Assembly (NCBI RefSeq): GCF_020991415.1 | Contig: NZ_JAJMOY010000001.1 | Location: forward strand, 992,001-1,056,000 | Source: Flavobacterium sp. ENC | GTDB taxonomy: Bacteria > Bacteroidota > Bacteroidia > Flavobacteriales > Flavobacteriaceae | Length of the DNA: 64,000 nucleotides | Direction of reading: 5' to 3' | Part shown: one piece after another, positions 1 to 8,543 of the stretch | Position numbering within the stretch: position 1 is the first letter of the stretch | Layout: each line of letters starts with the position of its first letter | Translations under genes and position numbers: made by a program | Notes under the pieces: model-generated | The model's input: the letters and a program-made list of their open reading frames with translations, nothing else | Databases searched by the model: none | What the model was told of the DNA's origin: nothing

Positions 1-99
1 CAGCTCTTCAATAACAACTGGAATTTGATTTTTGACATATTGGGAAATAAAATCAGTTTTGGAGATTTTCTTTACCCTTTCGATTTGTTTTAACTTCAT
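1..99 (-). CDS. Cupin-like (JmjC-type) protein, N-terminal fragment
   Basis: Only the first 33 codons lie in the window; the gene runs off the left edge. The ATG is at 97-99 on the minus strand, with AAAGAG a few bases upstream. The N-terminus (MKLKQIERVK, then ISKTDFISQYVKNQIPVVIE) resembles flavobacterial cupin-like domain proteins, which begin with a phrase of the kind 'K-P-V-V-I-E' leading into a JmjC/cupin-8 fold. The call rests on this short match from memory. Its start lies directly after a strong hairpin that ends the bioB transcript, so some read-through or a promoter inside the hairpin region may supply its transcription. Confidence 0.5.
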   Translation of the reverse strand, partial: MKLKQIERVKKISKTDFISQYVKNQIPVVIEEL

Positions 100-113
100 C
101 TCTTTAAATAAAA

Positions 114-146
114 AAATTGCTTATAACTCTGTGTTATAAGCAATTT
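114..146 (-). terminator. Intrinsic terminator of bioB
   Basis: A 13-bp perfect stem (114-126 with 134-146, arm core ATTGCTTATAA) has a 7-base loop. On the minus strand it is followed by seven T residues. It ends only about 15 bases before the start codon of the next minus-strand gene, so it separates bioB from the cupin-like gene while sitting in that gene's leader. Confidence 0.8.
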
Positions 147-180
147 AAAAATATTTGTTGAGATTTATTAACTCTTTTAA

Positions 181-1269
181 TTAATTTTTTGCTTTGATCG
201 AAGCCTCAAGATTTCTTTCAATTGAATGTCCAGGTCTTGACCATTTTGGTTTTTCACCTAATGGAGCGAATTGAGAATCTGTTGCTTCAACCGTTTTTGG
301 CTGCGAAACTTTAGTAAATGGTTTCTGCGGATTCAATCCTAACAATTCAAACATTTTCATGTCTTCATGTACATCAGGGTTTGGAGTAGTAAGTAATTTA
401 TCTCCTGCAAAAATAGAATTTGCCCCTGCAAAGAAACACATGGCTTGTCCTTCACGGCTCATATTGGTTCTTCCGGCAGATAAACGAACCTGTGTTTCCG
501 GCATTACAATTCTTGTGGTAGCCACCATACGGATCATTTCCCAGATTTCAACTGGTTTTTCGTCTTCCATCGGAGTTCCTTCAACGGCGACAAGTGCATT
601 AATAGGCACTGATTCCGGTTGAGGGTTTAATGTCGAAAGCGCTACAAGCATTCCTGCTCTGTCTTCGATACTTTCTCCCATACCGATAATTCCTCCGCTG
701 CAAACCGTAACATTGGTTTTACGCACATTTTCGATTGTTTCTAAACGGTCTTCAAAAGCACGCGTCGAAATTACATCTTTATAATAATCTTCAGAAGTAT
801 CTAAATTGTGATTGTACGCATATAAGCCTGCTTCTGCCAAACGATGTGCCTGGTTTTCGGTAATCATTCCCAAAGTACAGCAAACTTCCATATCCAGTTT
901 ATTGATGGTACGTACCATCTCTAAAACCTGATCGAATTCTTCTCCGTCTTTTACATTTCTCCAGGCCGCTCCCATACAAACGCGTGAGGATCCGCTGGAT
1001 TTTGCACGCAAAGCCTGCGCTTTTACCTGACTTACACTCATTAAATCATTTCCTTCAACACCCGTGTTGTATCGGGCAGCTTGTGGGCAATAACCGCAAT
1101 CCTCAGGACAGCCTCCGGTTTTAATAGAAAGTAAAGTAGAAACCTGTACTACGTTCGGATCGTGTTTTTCTCTGTGAATCGTCGCTGCCTCGTAAAGCAG
1201 GTCCATCATAGGTTTATTATATATGGCGATTATTTCGTCTTTTGTCCAGTTGTGTTTTGTAATGCTCAT
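181..1269 (-). CDS. bioB: Biotin synthase
   Basis: Radical-SAM enzyme that inserts sulfur into dethiobiotin in the last step of biotin synthesis, in the cytoplasm. The radical-SAM cluster motif C-x3-C-x2-C appears as CPEDCGYC at residues 54-61 (from the chosen start), and the BioB phrases YNHNLDTS, CSGGIIGMGE and SAGRTNM are all present. The C-terminal tail after about residue 320 is longer than in E. coli BioB, as is common in Bacteroidota. A reading frame extends eight codons upstream (to 1293), but MSITKHNW at 1269 matches the usual flavobacterial N-terminus and is preferred. The gene is followed by a strong terminator; no other biotin gene is adjacent. Confidence 0.97.
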   Translation of the reverse strand: MSITKHNWTKDEIIAIYNKPMMDLLYEAATIHREKHDPNVVQVSTLLSIKTGGCPEDCGYCPQAARYNTGVEGNDLMSVSQVKAQALRAKSSGSSRVCMGAAWRNVKDGEEFDQVLEMVRTINKLDMEVCCTLGMITENQAHRLAEAGLYAYNHNLDTSEDYYKDVISTRAFEDRLETIENVRKTNVTVCSGGIIGMGESIEDRAGMLVALSTLNPQPESVPINALVAVEGTPMEDEKPVEIWEMIRMVATTRIVMPETQVRLSAGRTNMSREGQAMCFFAGANSIFAGDKLLTTPNPDVHEDMKMFELLGLNPQKPFTKVSQPKTVEATDSQFAPLGEKPKWSRPGHSIERNLEASIKAKN

Positions 1270-1369
1270 TGATACATTTTTTTGATGCTTCAAAAGTAGT
1301 TAAATTGTTCTAATCCACCAATGATGTATTCTGTAAATGAATATTTAGCAGGTTTTTTCAAAAAAGAAA

Positions 1370-1413
1370 CACTCTAAAACCATAGAATTATATTTTTTTA
1401 TGATTTTAGAGTG
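1370..1413 (-). terminator. Intrinsic terminator downstream of the small membrane protein gene
   Basis: CACTCTAAAA at 1370-1379 pairs with TTTTAGAGTG at 1404-1413. On the minus strand the stem is followed by a T-rich stretch (TTTCTTTTTTG). It lies 27 bases past the stop of the membrane protein gene. Confidence 0.65.
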
Positions 1414-1440
1414 CTAAATTGTTTGTTTTATTTTGAAAAA

Positions 1441-1878
1441 CTAATCCGCCACATATTTATTATTCCAGTATAACATCATCATTAGCGTCACAATTACCGA
1501 GGAAGCTATTCCTTCAAATAGTAAGCAGATACAATAAGTCGGTACAGAAGGATCTCCTCCAAACATAAAAGTAGACGACAGGGTTTTTACATAAGCATCA
1601 CCACCTCTTGCATAACTGTAAACAAGCAGCCCGAAAACACTCAATGCCACACCGACTACCGAAGTTGCCATAGCAGAAACGGCATTGGATACAAAATTGG
1701 TCTCGCCTTCCTGAAGGTTCATTCGCATGGTTTTGTTTACACCATAGAATATAAAAAATACATTCAGGGTACGCAGGTAAAACAAATCGGCAAGCCCTAA
1801 CAGGTTCATCAATAAAAAATAAATGCCAATTCCAAGGAATATTAAAAAACCGTTGGTGATTTCTTTAGGTAGTTTCAT
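1441..1878 (-). CDS. Small four-helix membrane protein, function unknown
   Basis: 145 residues with about four hydrophobic segments (roughly residues 9-28, 33-48, 66-90 and 108-136), no signal peptide cleavage site and no recognised domain. A short charged loop (NKTMRMNLQEGE) separates helices 2 and 3. It is probably an inner-membrane protein. It stands alone between bioB and ribF on the same strand, with its own terminator, so the neighbours give no functional hint. I do not recognise a family. Confidence 0.7.
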   Translation of the reverse strand: MKLPKEITNGFLIFLGIGIYFLLMNLLGLADLFYLRTLNVFFIFYGVNKTMRMNLQEGETNFVSNAVSAMATSVVGVALSVFGLLVYSYARGGDAYVKTLSSTFMFGGDPSVPTYCICLLFEGIASSVIVTLMMMLYWNNKYVAD

Positions 1879-1994
1879 AGTGGTTATTTTTAAAGAAGTT
1901 AATAGTAAGCGATTGACAAACAGTGTTGTATATCAAATTTACTAAAAAAATAACTACGATGATTTAAAAACTGCAAAAAGTAGAGTGGAGTTTT

Positions 1995-2924
1995 CTAAAG
2001 CTGATTAATAAAAGCCAATGCTGTTTTTTTGTCCTGGTTTAACTGCTCTTTTAACAGTGCTACAGATCCGAATTTTTGTTCTTCACGAAGATAGTTCAAT
2101 AAAGAGATTTCAATTCTATGCCCGTAAATATCGGCATCAAAATCAAAAAGGTGTACTTCTATGGTTTGTTTTTCTCCATTTACCGTTGGATTAAAACCGA
2201 TATTCATCATTCCAAAGACTTCTTTTTTATTGATGAAAGTACGAACGACGTACACACCATTTTTTGGAATTTTTTTATAATCTTCTTCAATCTGAATGTT
2301 GGCTGTCGGAAAACCTATAGTCCTGCCCAGTTGTTTCCCTTTTACAATTTCACCACTTAGAAAATAGGAATACCCCAAATAATCATTAGCCAGGGGAATG
2401 TTTCCCTCGTCTAAAGCCTTTCTGATTTTAGTCGAACTTACCGAAACATCCTGAATTTCCTGAGCTGAAATTTGCTCTACTTCAAAACCATATTCTTTTC
2501 CGAAAGCAATCAGGTCATTAATGTCGGCAGTCCTGTTTCTGCCAAAACGATGATCGTGACCGATAATTATTTTCTGGATATGAAATTGATCCACCAGAAT
2601 AGAATGCACAAACTCTTCGGCTGTTAATCGTGAAAAACTTTCATTAAACGGATGAATTACAAGGTTTTCAATTCCCGTTTCTTCCAGAAGTTTTGTTTTT
2701 TCGGAAATCGTATTTAAAAGTTTTATTTCCGATTTTTCCTGAAGGACCATTCTCGGGTGCGGAAAAAAAGTAAGGACTAAGCTTTCGTATTTGCCGTTTT
2801 CAGTGTTTTGTGTAATTCGTTCCAGAATTTTTTTATGACCAATATGTACACCATCAAAGGTGCCAAGAGTTAAAATAGTTTTCTTGGTTGACCGAAAATC
2901 GTTTATAGAATGAAAAAGCTTCAA
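1995..2924 (-). CDS. ribF: Bifunctional riboflavin kinase / FAD synthetase
   Basis: Converts riboflavin to FMN and then to FAD. The N-terminal nucleotidyltransferase half starts with TLGTFDGVHIGHKKIL (the HxGH-type motif, about residues 19-34) and contains the FFPHPRMVL and GHDHRFGRNR motifs. The C-terminal kinase half, from about residue 180, shows GKQLGRTIGFPTANI and the NIGFNPT motif. At 309 residues it is the usual size for RibF. The second half ends in the expected LREEQKF-type region. It is transcribed alone, and the upstream region to 3123 is a divergent intergenic spacer. Confidence 0.96.
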   Translation of the reverse strand: MKLFHSINDFRSTKKTILTLGTFDGVHIGHKKILERITQNTENGKYESLVLTFFPHPRMVLQEKSEIKLLNTISEKTKLLEETGIENLVIHPFNESFSRLTAEEFVHSILVDQFHIQKIIIGHDHRFGRNRTADINDLIAFGKEYGFEVEQISAQEIQDVSVSSTKIRKALDEGNIPLANDYLGYSYFLSGEIVKGKQLGRTIGFPTANIQIEEDYKKIPKNGVYVVRTFINKKEVFGMMNIGFNPTVNGEKQTIEVHLFDFDADIYGHRIEISLLNYLREEQKFGSVALLKEQLNQDKKTALAFINQL

Positions 2925-3090
2925 AGCAAATTATTTAAGATGGTGCAAATTTATACTATCTATTTTAAAATTGATGCTCAGCGGAATTGATTTTTTAATG
3001 AAATTTAGTTTCTTTTTGTTAAAAACAGGCCACTCGTCGATGAAAAGCAATTAAATGTCTAACATATGTAAGAATTTAATTTAATTGGTT

Positions 3091-3098
3091 TATTTTTG
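3091..3098 (+). promoter_or_regulatory. Bacteroidota -7 box upstream of the metalloprotease gene
   Basis: TATTTTTG matches the TAnnTTTG consensus and lies 24 bases before the start codon at 3123. A clear TTG at the -33 position was not found, so only the -7 element is claimed. Confidence 0.4.
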
Positions 3099-3122
3099 AT
3101 ACCTTAAAATACCCCTGAATTT

Positions 3123-5885
3123 ATGAAAAAACTATTACTTTTTATAGCAATTATTTTCTCTTGTGCCAATGTGAATGCTCAAAACGGTGGTTTGTGGCAA
3201 AAAGTGAACGCAGCTTCTGTTTTTAACAGAAAAGTGACGGCTGAAGATTCAGAAAAGGTGTATTTTAAATTAAATGCAGATTTACTGAGAGAAAAACTTT
3301 CGGCAGCAACAGGTAAACAATCAAAAAATTCTGCTTCGCAAATTACTTTTCCAAATCAAAACGGAGTTTTAGAACGTTTTACCATTTGGGAATCTTCTAA
3401 TTTTGATCCGGAATTACAGGCAAAATACCCGGACATCAGAGCGTATGAAGGAGCAGGGATTGACGATAAATCGGCAAAAATTCATTTTAGTCTTTCGCCG
3501 GCCGGATTGCAATCCATGGTACTTCGTACCGATAAAAGTCCGGAATTTATAGAAAGTAATCCTGATGATAAAGCGCAATATGTCGTTTTTGCTTCCAAAA
3601 GCACTCTTGGGAAAGCCAAATTAAACTGTTCTACAAAAGAAATTTCCGGCAATCAGAAAACAGCAAAAAACACGCTTGCCGCAAAAGAAACCGCCAACAA
3701 TAAAGTTTTTAAAACTTTGAGACTGGCCCTTTCCTGTACAGGAGAATATACGGCTTATTTTGGAGGAACTAAAGCAGGAGCACTGGCGGCAATGAATGCC
3801 ACATTGACGAGAGTAAATGGAATTTTTAACAGAGACCTTGCGATCAAATTAGAGCTGATTGCGAACAATGATGCCTTAATTTATACCAACGCGGCTACTG
3901 ACCCGTATTCCATTGCCTCCCAAGGAACGAAGGGTGCGTGGAATGACGAAGTTCAAACTACTTTGACGAATGTAATTGGAAATGGCGCTTATGATATCGG
4001 ACATTTATTCGGCGCTTCAGGTGGAGGAGGAAATGCGGGATGTGTAGGTTGTATTTGTGTCAATCCGACAAGCTCTGAACCTGCGGGGAAAGGAAGTGGT
4101 TACACGTCACCTTCTAATGCAAAACCGGAAGGAGATACTTTTGATATTGATTTCGTGATTCACGAATTTGGACATCAACTAGGAGCCAATCATACTTTTT
4201 CGTTTGATTCAGGTGAGCGATCAAATGTAAATGTGGAGCCGGGAAGTGGTTCTACCATTATGGGATACGCCGGAGTTTCTGAAGGGTATGATGTGCAAAA
4301 TAACTCCGATGATTATTTTGCCTATGTGAGTATTTTACAAATCCAAAATACACTTTCCAGTGTAAGCTGCCCTGTAAGTACGACTTTAACCAATAACCCG
4401 CCGACCATAAGTGCAGGTCCGGATTACACCATTCCGAAAGGAACTGCCTTTGTTCTAAAAGGAACAGGTTCTGATGCAGAAGGAGATACAATAACCTATT
4501 GCTGGGAAGAAAATGATAATGCAACAAGTACATCCGGTGAAACCAGTAAAGCTTACGCAACAAAGCCCGACGGAGCCTTATTCCGTTCTTTTCTGCCGGT
4601 TAGCTCGCCTGTTCGGTATATGCCGCAGTTAGATGCAGTGCTGCAAAATAAATTATCCTCTACCTGGGAATCTGTTTCCAATATTGCCAGAACTTTGAAT
4701 TTTACTTTAACGGGACGTGACAATGCTGCTCAGGGAACAGCGCAGACCAGAACAGATGCTATGGTCGTGGTGGTGAATGCAAATGCAGGACCATTTGCAG
4801 TTACTTCTCAAAACACAGATAATATTAGCTGGGCAAACGGAAGCCAGCAAACGATTTCCTGGAGTGTTAATAATACAACTGCTTTAGCAGGTTCTGCTAA
4901 CGTAAATATTAAACTGTCTACAGATGGTGGGGTAACGTTTCCAACCACATTAGTAGCCAACACACCAAATGACGGTTCGGAAATCATTACGGTTCCGGCC
5001 GACATTAAAGCGACAGCCTGTAGATTGCTGATCGAACCAACGGCTAATATTTATTACGCTGTAAACAGCAATGCGTTTGCGATCGGTTATACCGTTACAT
5101 CAAATTCAAATACCTACACCTTCAGTACACCAATTGTAATTCCGGATGGGAATTTGACCTATACAACAAGAATAATTACGGTCACTGCTCCTTTTTCTAC
5201 TGCTAAAAACAGCATTACGGCAACTATGGGTGATACTCAGAAAACAGCAAAAAATACTGCAGCTCCGGATGGAACAGCTATTAGTGATGTGGATCTGAAC
5301 CTTAATTTCACACATACTTATTTATCAGATGTTGAGATCAGTATCATGAGTCCGTCAGGAACTGTTGTTAAATTGTTTGACGGAAGTTGCAGCAGTGCCT
5401 CAAACACCCTGGCTTTAAAGTATGATGATGCCGGAAGTGCCATCTCCTGTGGAATGACAGCGCTGCAAACCGTTTTTCCGGCCGGTAAATTAAGTGCTTT
5501 TAATGGTGAAAGCCCTTACGGTGACTGGACACTAATGGTTCGAGATATTGACGCCGGAAAAACAGGAACGATAAACTCGGCATCGATTACCATTCAGGCT
5601 CAAAAATTTACATTAGGGACTGATGAGGTGGCAACGGCTATTGATTTTGCGCTTTTTCCAAATCCAAATAAAGGAAGTTTTACGATTCAGTTTTCACCGG
5701 AATCTGCTTCAGGAGTTAAAGTTGTAGTCTCTGATATTCTGGGAAGAACCGTGTATGCAAAAGCTTTTGAACCTTCAGCTGTGTTTAATGAAAACATCCA
5801 GCTTTCCAATGTTTCTTCGGGAATCTATCTGGTAAGCGTTATGGATGGTAACCGAAAAACGGTGAAGAAAATAGTAATAAACTAA
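3123..5885 (+). CDS. Secreted metzincin protease with P domain and T9SS sorting domain
   Basis: A 920-residue protein with a signal peptide (about residues 1-20, ending NVNAQ). A pro-region and a reprolysin-like catalytic domain follow, with zinc motif HEFGHQLGANH (H347, E348, H351, H357) and Met-turn STIMGYAG (M380). Next is an Ig/fibronectin-like region (about 420-650), a proprotein-convertase P (homo B) domain near 660-830 with the phrases LSDVEISIMSPSGT and SPYGDWTLMVRD, and a type A type IX secretion C-terminal domain from about 845 (LFPNPNKGSF). It is probably exported through the outer membrane and anchored or released at the surface as a protein-degrading enzyme. It is a single-gene unit, convergent with the ComF-type gene. 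Confidence 0.9.
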   Translation: MKKLLLFIAIIFSCANVNAQNGGLWQKVNAASVFNRKVTAEDSEKVYFKLNADLLREKLSAATGKQSKNSASQITFPNQNGVLERFTIWESSNFDPELQAKYPDIRAYEGAGIDDKSAKIHFSLSPAGLQSMVLRTDKSPEFIESNPDDKAQYVVFASKSTLGKAKLNCSTKEISGNQKTAKNTLAAKETANNKVFKTLRLALSCTGEYTAYFGGTKAGALAAMNATLTRVNGIFNRDLAIKLELIANNDALIYTNAATDPYSIASQGTKGAWNDEVQTTLTNVIGNGAYDIGHLFGASGGGGNAGCVGCICVNPTSSEPAGKGSGYTSPSNAKPEGDTFDIDFVIHEFGHQLGANHTFSFDSGERSNVNVEPGSGSTIMGYAGVSEGYDVQNNSDDYFAYVSILQIQNTLSSVSCPVSTTLTNNPPTISAGPDYTIPKGTAFVLKGTGSDAEGDTITYCWEENDNATSTSGETSKAYATKPDGALFRSFLPVSSPVRYMPQLDAVLQNKLSSTWESVSNIARTLNFTLTGRDNAAQGTAQTRTDAMVVVVNANAGPFAVTSQNTDNISWANGSQQTISWSVNNTTALAGSANVNIKLSTDGGVTFPTTLVANTPNDGSEIITVPADIKATACRLLIEPTANIYYAVNSNAFAIGYTVTSNSNTYTFSTPIVIPDGNLTYTTRIITVTAPFSTAKNSITATMGDTQKTAKNTAAPDGTAISDVDLNLNFTHTYLSDVEISIMSPSGTVVKLFDGSCSSASNTLALKYDDAGSAISCGMTALQTVFPAGKLSAFNGESPYGDWTLMVRDIDAGKTGTINSASITIQAQKFTLGTDEVATAIDFALFPNPNKGSFTIQFSPESASGVKVVVSDILGRTVYAKAFEPSAVFNENIQLSNVSSGIYLVSVMDGNRKTVKKIVIN

Positions 5886-5924
5886 TTACTAACTCCCCGG
5901 ATGTAATTCAAAATCAGTATCAGG

Positions 5925-5976
5925 CTGAGCGGAGTCGAAGCTCTTTCCATTTAAAAAAGCCTTCGACTTCGCTTAG
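5925..5976. repeat. Single copy of the CTGAGCGGAGTCGAAG palindrome
   Basis: CTGAGCGGAGTCGAAG (5925-5940) faces CTTCGACTTCGCTTAG (5961-5976); the two mismatches would form G-U pairs in RNA. It sits between two convergent genes and could end both transcripts. The same palindrome recurs six times in the satellite at 41575-42470. Confidence 0.75.
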
Positions 5977-6026
5977 GTAACATTGATTTCTAAAAGAATA
6001 AAGATATTTTTCTCAAATTTATATTT

Positions 6027-6746
6027 TTAGTGCGCCATTGCCATACAAACAATGCTGATTTTAGCTCCCGGAATTTTTAACAGGGCACGGGAACAGGCTT
6101 CTAGTGTGGCTCCCGTAGTCAGAACATCATCAACAATTAAAAAATGTTTATGATGGTTTTCTTCTGAGAAAATGACATCAAATATGTTTTCTATATTTTC
6201 TGATCTTCCTGAAAGATTCTTTTTTGATTGTGTCTTCGAATAAATTTTTCGATATAAAACGGCGTCATTATAAGGAATATTTAGATTTTCCGCTAAGGCT
6301 TTTCCAAAAGTAGCGACCTGATTATAACCTCTTTCCCTGAATTTTCGTTTGTGGAGCGGGACCGGAATTACAACATCAAACGGGGTTTGTAATTTCAGGT
6401 TTTTCAGATCTTCTGCGTACCAGTTTCCGAGAATGGTTCCGATTTCTTCCCGTCCTTTGTATTTTAGGTTATGAATGAGTTCCTGGACAATTCCTTTTTT
6501 ATTAAAATATAAAAAGGCAGATGCATGCTCAATGTCAATTTTTCCATAAAACTTTTTGACGGCTTCATTTTTAGGATCCTGATGATATTGGGTCAAAGGC
6601 ATTTCGTGACGACATGTACTGCACAATACACTTTCATAAGTCATTAAAACGGCATGGCATCCGGCACAAACTTTAGGAAAAAACAGGTCAATGATATAAT
6701 TAAACACAAATAGAAAGAATTTAGTTACAAAAATAACGAAATCCAC
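6027..6746 (-). CDS. ComF family phosphoribosyltransferase-like protein
   Basis: 239 residues. An N-terminal zinc-binding pair of CxxC motifs (CAGC and CSTC, about residues 27-45) is followed by a phosphoribosyltransferase fold with the PRPP-loop signature FLIVDDVLTTGATLEACSRALL near residues 203-224. ComF proteins are needed for DNA uptake in naturally competent bacteria, and family members act on single-stranded DNA after import; a role here is inferred from the family. The motifs PVPLHKRKFRERGYNQ and KTQSKKNLSGRSEN are typical of it. It is divergent from glyQS with a short shared promoter region. Confidence 0.9.
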   Translation of the reverse strand: MDFVIFVTKFFLFVFNYIIDLFFPKVCAGCHAVLMTYESVLCSTCRHEMPLTQYHQDPKNEAVKKFYGKIDIEHASAFLYFNKKGIVQELIHNLKYKGREEIGTILGNWYAEDLKNLKLQTPFDVVIPVPLHKRKFRERGYNQVATFGKALAENLNIPYNDAVLYRKIYSKTQSKKNLSGRSENIENIFDVIFSEENHHKHFLIVDDVLTTGATLEACSRALLKIPGAKISIVCMAMAH

Positions 6747-6790
6747 GCTTCAAACTTTATTATTTTTCTTTTTTTTAAACGTACTTTTTA

Positions 6791-6798
6791 TATTTTTG
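6791..6798 (+). promoter_or_regulatory. Bacteroidota -7 box upstream of glyQS
   Basis: TATTTTTG fits TAnnTTTG and lies eight bases before the glyQS ATG, implying a very short or nearly leaderless transcript. No TTG was seen at the expected -33 spacing. Confidence 0.4.
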
Positions 6799-6805
6799 CA
6801 TCACT

Positions 6806-8344
6806 ATGGCAAAACAAGAAGATATATTTAAGAATGTGGTTTCGCACGCAAAAGAGTACGGATTTATTTTTCCGTCAAGCGAAGTATACGATGGATTGAG
6901 TGCAGTGTATGATTACGCACAAAATGGCGTCGAGTTAAAAAAGAATATCCGTGAATATTGGTGGAAATCAATGGTTCAGATGAATGATAATATTGTCGGC
7001 CTTGATGCAGCAATATTAATGCATCCGACAACCTGGAAAGCTTCAGGTCACGTTGATGCCTTCAATGATCCGTTAATTGATAATAAAGATTCGAAAAAAA
7101 GATATAGAGCTGATGTTTTAGTAGAAGATCATGCTGAAAAGATCAATCAAAAAGCTCAAAAAGAAATCGAAAAAGCGAGAGCTCGTTTTGGAGATGCATT
7201 TAATGAAGAAGAATTTGTTGCCACAAATGCCCGCGTTGGAGAATATCTTTCAAAATACAAAGAAATTTTATCAAGGCTTGCAAAAGGAATGACGGATGAT
7301 CTTCAGGATGTAAAGGCTCTGATCGAAGAATTAGAAATTGCTGATCCTGAAACGGGTTCAAGAAACTGGACAGATGTGAAGCAATTCAATTTAATGTTCG
7401 GAACGAAATTAGGTGCTTCTGCAGATTCTGCAATGGATTTGTATTTACGTCCGGAAACAGCTCAGGGTATTTTTGTGAATTTTCTGAATGTTCAGAAATC
7501 AGGGCGTATGAAAGTTCCTTTTGGAATTGCCCAAACAGGTAAAGCCTTCAGAAACGAAATCGTTGCCAGACAATTTATTTTCCGCATGCGTGAATTCGAA
7601 CAAATGGAAATGCAGTTTTTCGTGCGTCCGGGTGAAGAAATGAAATGGTATCACCACTGGAAAGAAACACGTTTAAACTGGCACTTATCTTTAGGATTAG
7701 GGAAAGAAAACTACCGTTTTCATGATCACGAAAAATTAGCCCATTACGCAAATGCAGCTGCCGATATTGAATTTAACTTCCCATTCGGATTTAAGGAATT
7801 AGAAGGAATTCACTCTCGTACCGATTTTGACTTAAAAGCACACGAACAATATTCCGGTAGAAAATTACAATATTTTGATCCGGAATTGAATGAAAACTAC
7901 GTTCCATACGTTGTAGAAACCTCTGTAGGTTTAGATCGTATGTTTCTGGCTGTTTTTGCTACTTCATTACAAGAAGAAACCCTGGAAGACGGATCAACAA
8001 GAACCGTTCTGAAATTACCTTCGGTTTTGGCACCAACAAAAGCAGCCGTTCTTCCGTTAATTAAAAGAGACGGATTACCTGAAATTTCTAAGAAAATCAT
8101 AGATGATTTAAAATGGGATTTCAATGTGGCTTACGATGAAAAAGATGCAGTAGGCCGTCGTTACAGAAGACAGGATGCTTTAGGGACTCCGTTTTGTATT
8201 ACGGTAGATCATCAGACTATCGAGGACGAAACCGTGACCATTCGTCATAGAGATACTATGAAACAGGATCGTGTAAAAATTACGGAGTTAAAAGATATTA
8301 TCGAAAACGAAGTTTCGATGAAAAACTGGTTAATGAAAATGTAA
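6806..8344 (+). CDS. glyQS: Glycyl-tRNA synthetase (alpha2 type)
   Basis: Class II aminoacyl-tRNA synthetase of 512 residues that charges tRNA-Gly. The N-terminus (KNVVSHAKEYGFIFPSSEVY, then DGLSAVYDYAQNG) is the glycine-specific motif 1 region. The class II motif 2 loop is seen in GKAFRNEI and RQFIFRMREFEQMEMQFFV, motif 3 in VETSVGLDRMFLAVF, and the C-terminal anticodon-binding domain follows from about residue 410. It is of the single-chain eukaryote-like type, not the alpha2beta2 form. It is a single-gene unit with a terminator just downstream. Confidence 0.97.
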   Translation: MAKQEDIFKNVVSHAKEYGFIFPSSEVYDGLSAVYDYAQNGVELKKNIREYWWKSMVQMNDNIVGLDAAILMHPTTWKASGHVDAFNDPLIDNKDSKKRYRADVLVEDHAEKINQKAQKEIEKARARFGDAFNEEEFVATNARVGEYLSKYKEILSRLAKGMTDDLQDVKALIEELEIADPETGSRNWTDVKQFNLMFGTKLGASADSAMDLYLRPETAQGIFVNFLNVQKSGRMKVPFGIAQTGKAFRNEIVARQFIFRMREFEQMEMQFFVRPGEEMKWYHHWKETRLNWHLSLGLGKENYRFHDHEKLAHYANAAADIEFNFPFGFKELEGIHSRTDFDLKAHEQYSGRKLQYFDPELNENYVPYVVETSVGLDRMFLAVFATSLQEETLEDGSTRTVLKLPSVLAPTKAAVLPLIKRDGLPEISKKIIDDLKWDFNVAYDEKDAVGRRYRRQDALGTPFCITVDHQTIEDETVTIRHRDTMKQDRVKITELKDIIENEVSMKNWLMKM

Positions 8345-8367
8345 TTTTTTAAATAAATTCTACAAAT

Positions 8368-8405
8368 AATCCCAAATTCCAGCTTAGGAGTTTGGGATTT
8401 TTTTA
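8368..8405 (+). terminator. Intrinsic terminator of glyQS
   Basis: AATCCCAAA (8368-8376) pairs with TTTGGGATT (8391-8399), extended by CC/GG inside the loop, and runs straight into a T tract on the + strand. It begins 24 bases past the glyQS stop. Confidence 0.85.
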
Positions 8406-8543
8406 ATTTTGGCCATTATTCAGCCGGGTATTTTCATGCGTTGTTTTTTATGTTAACATTTGCGGGGAATGTATCAACAATTCAATTTTTAAATCGTTGT
8501 TATTCGTAATTTTAGGGAGAGATAAAATCAAGACATTCCAATA

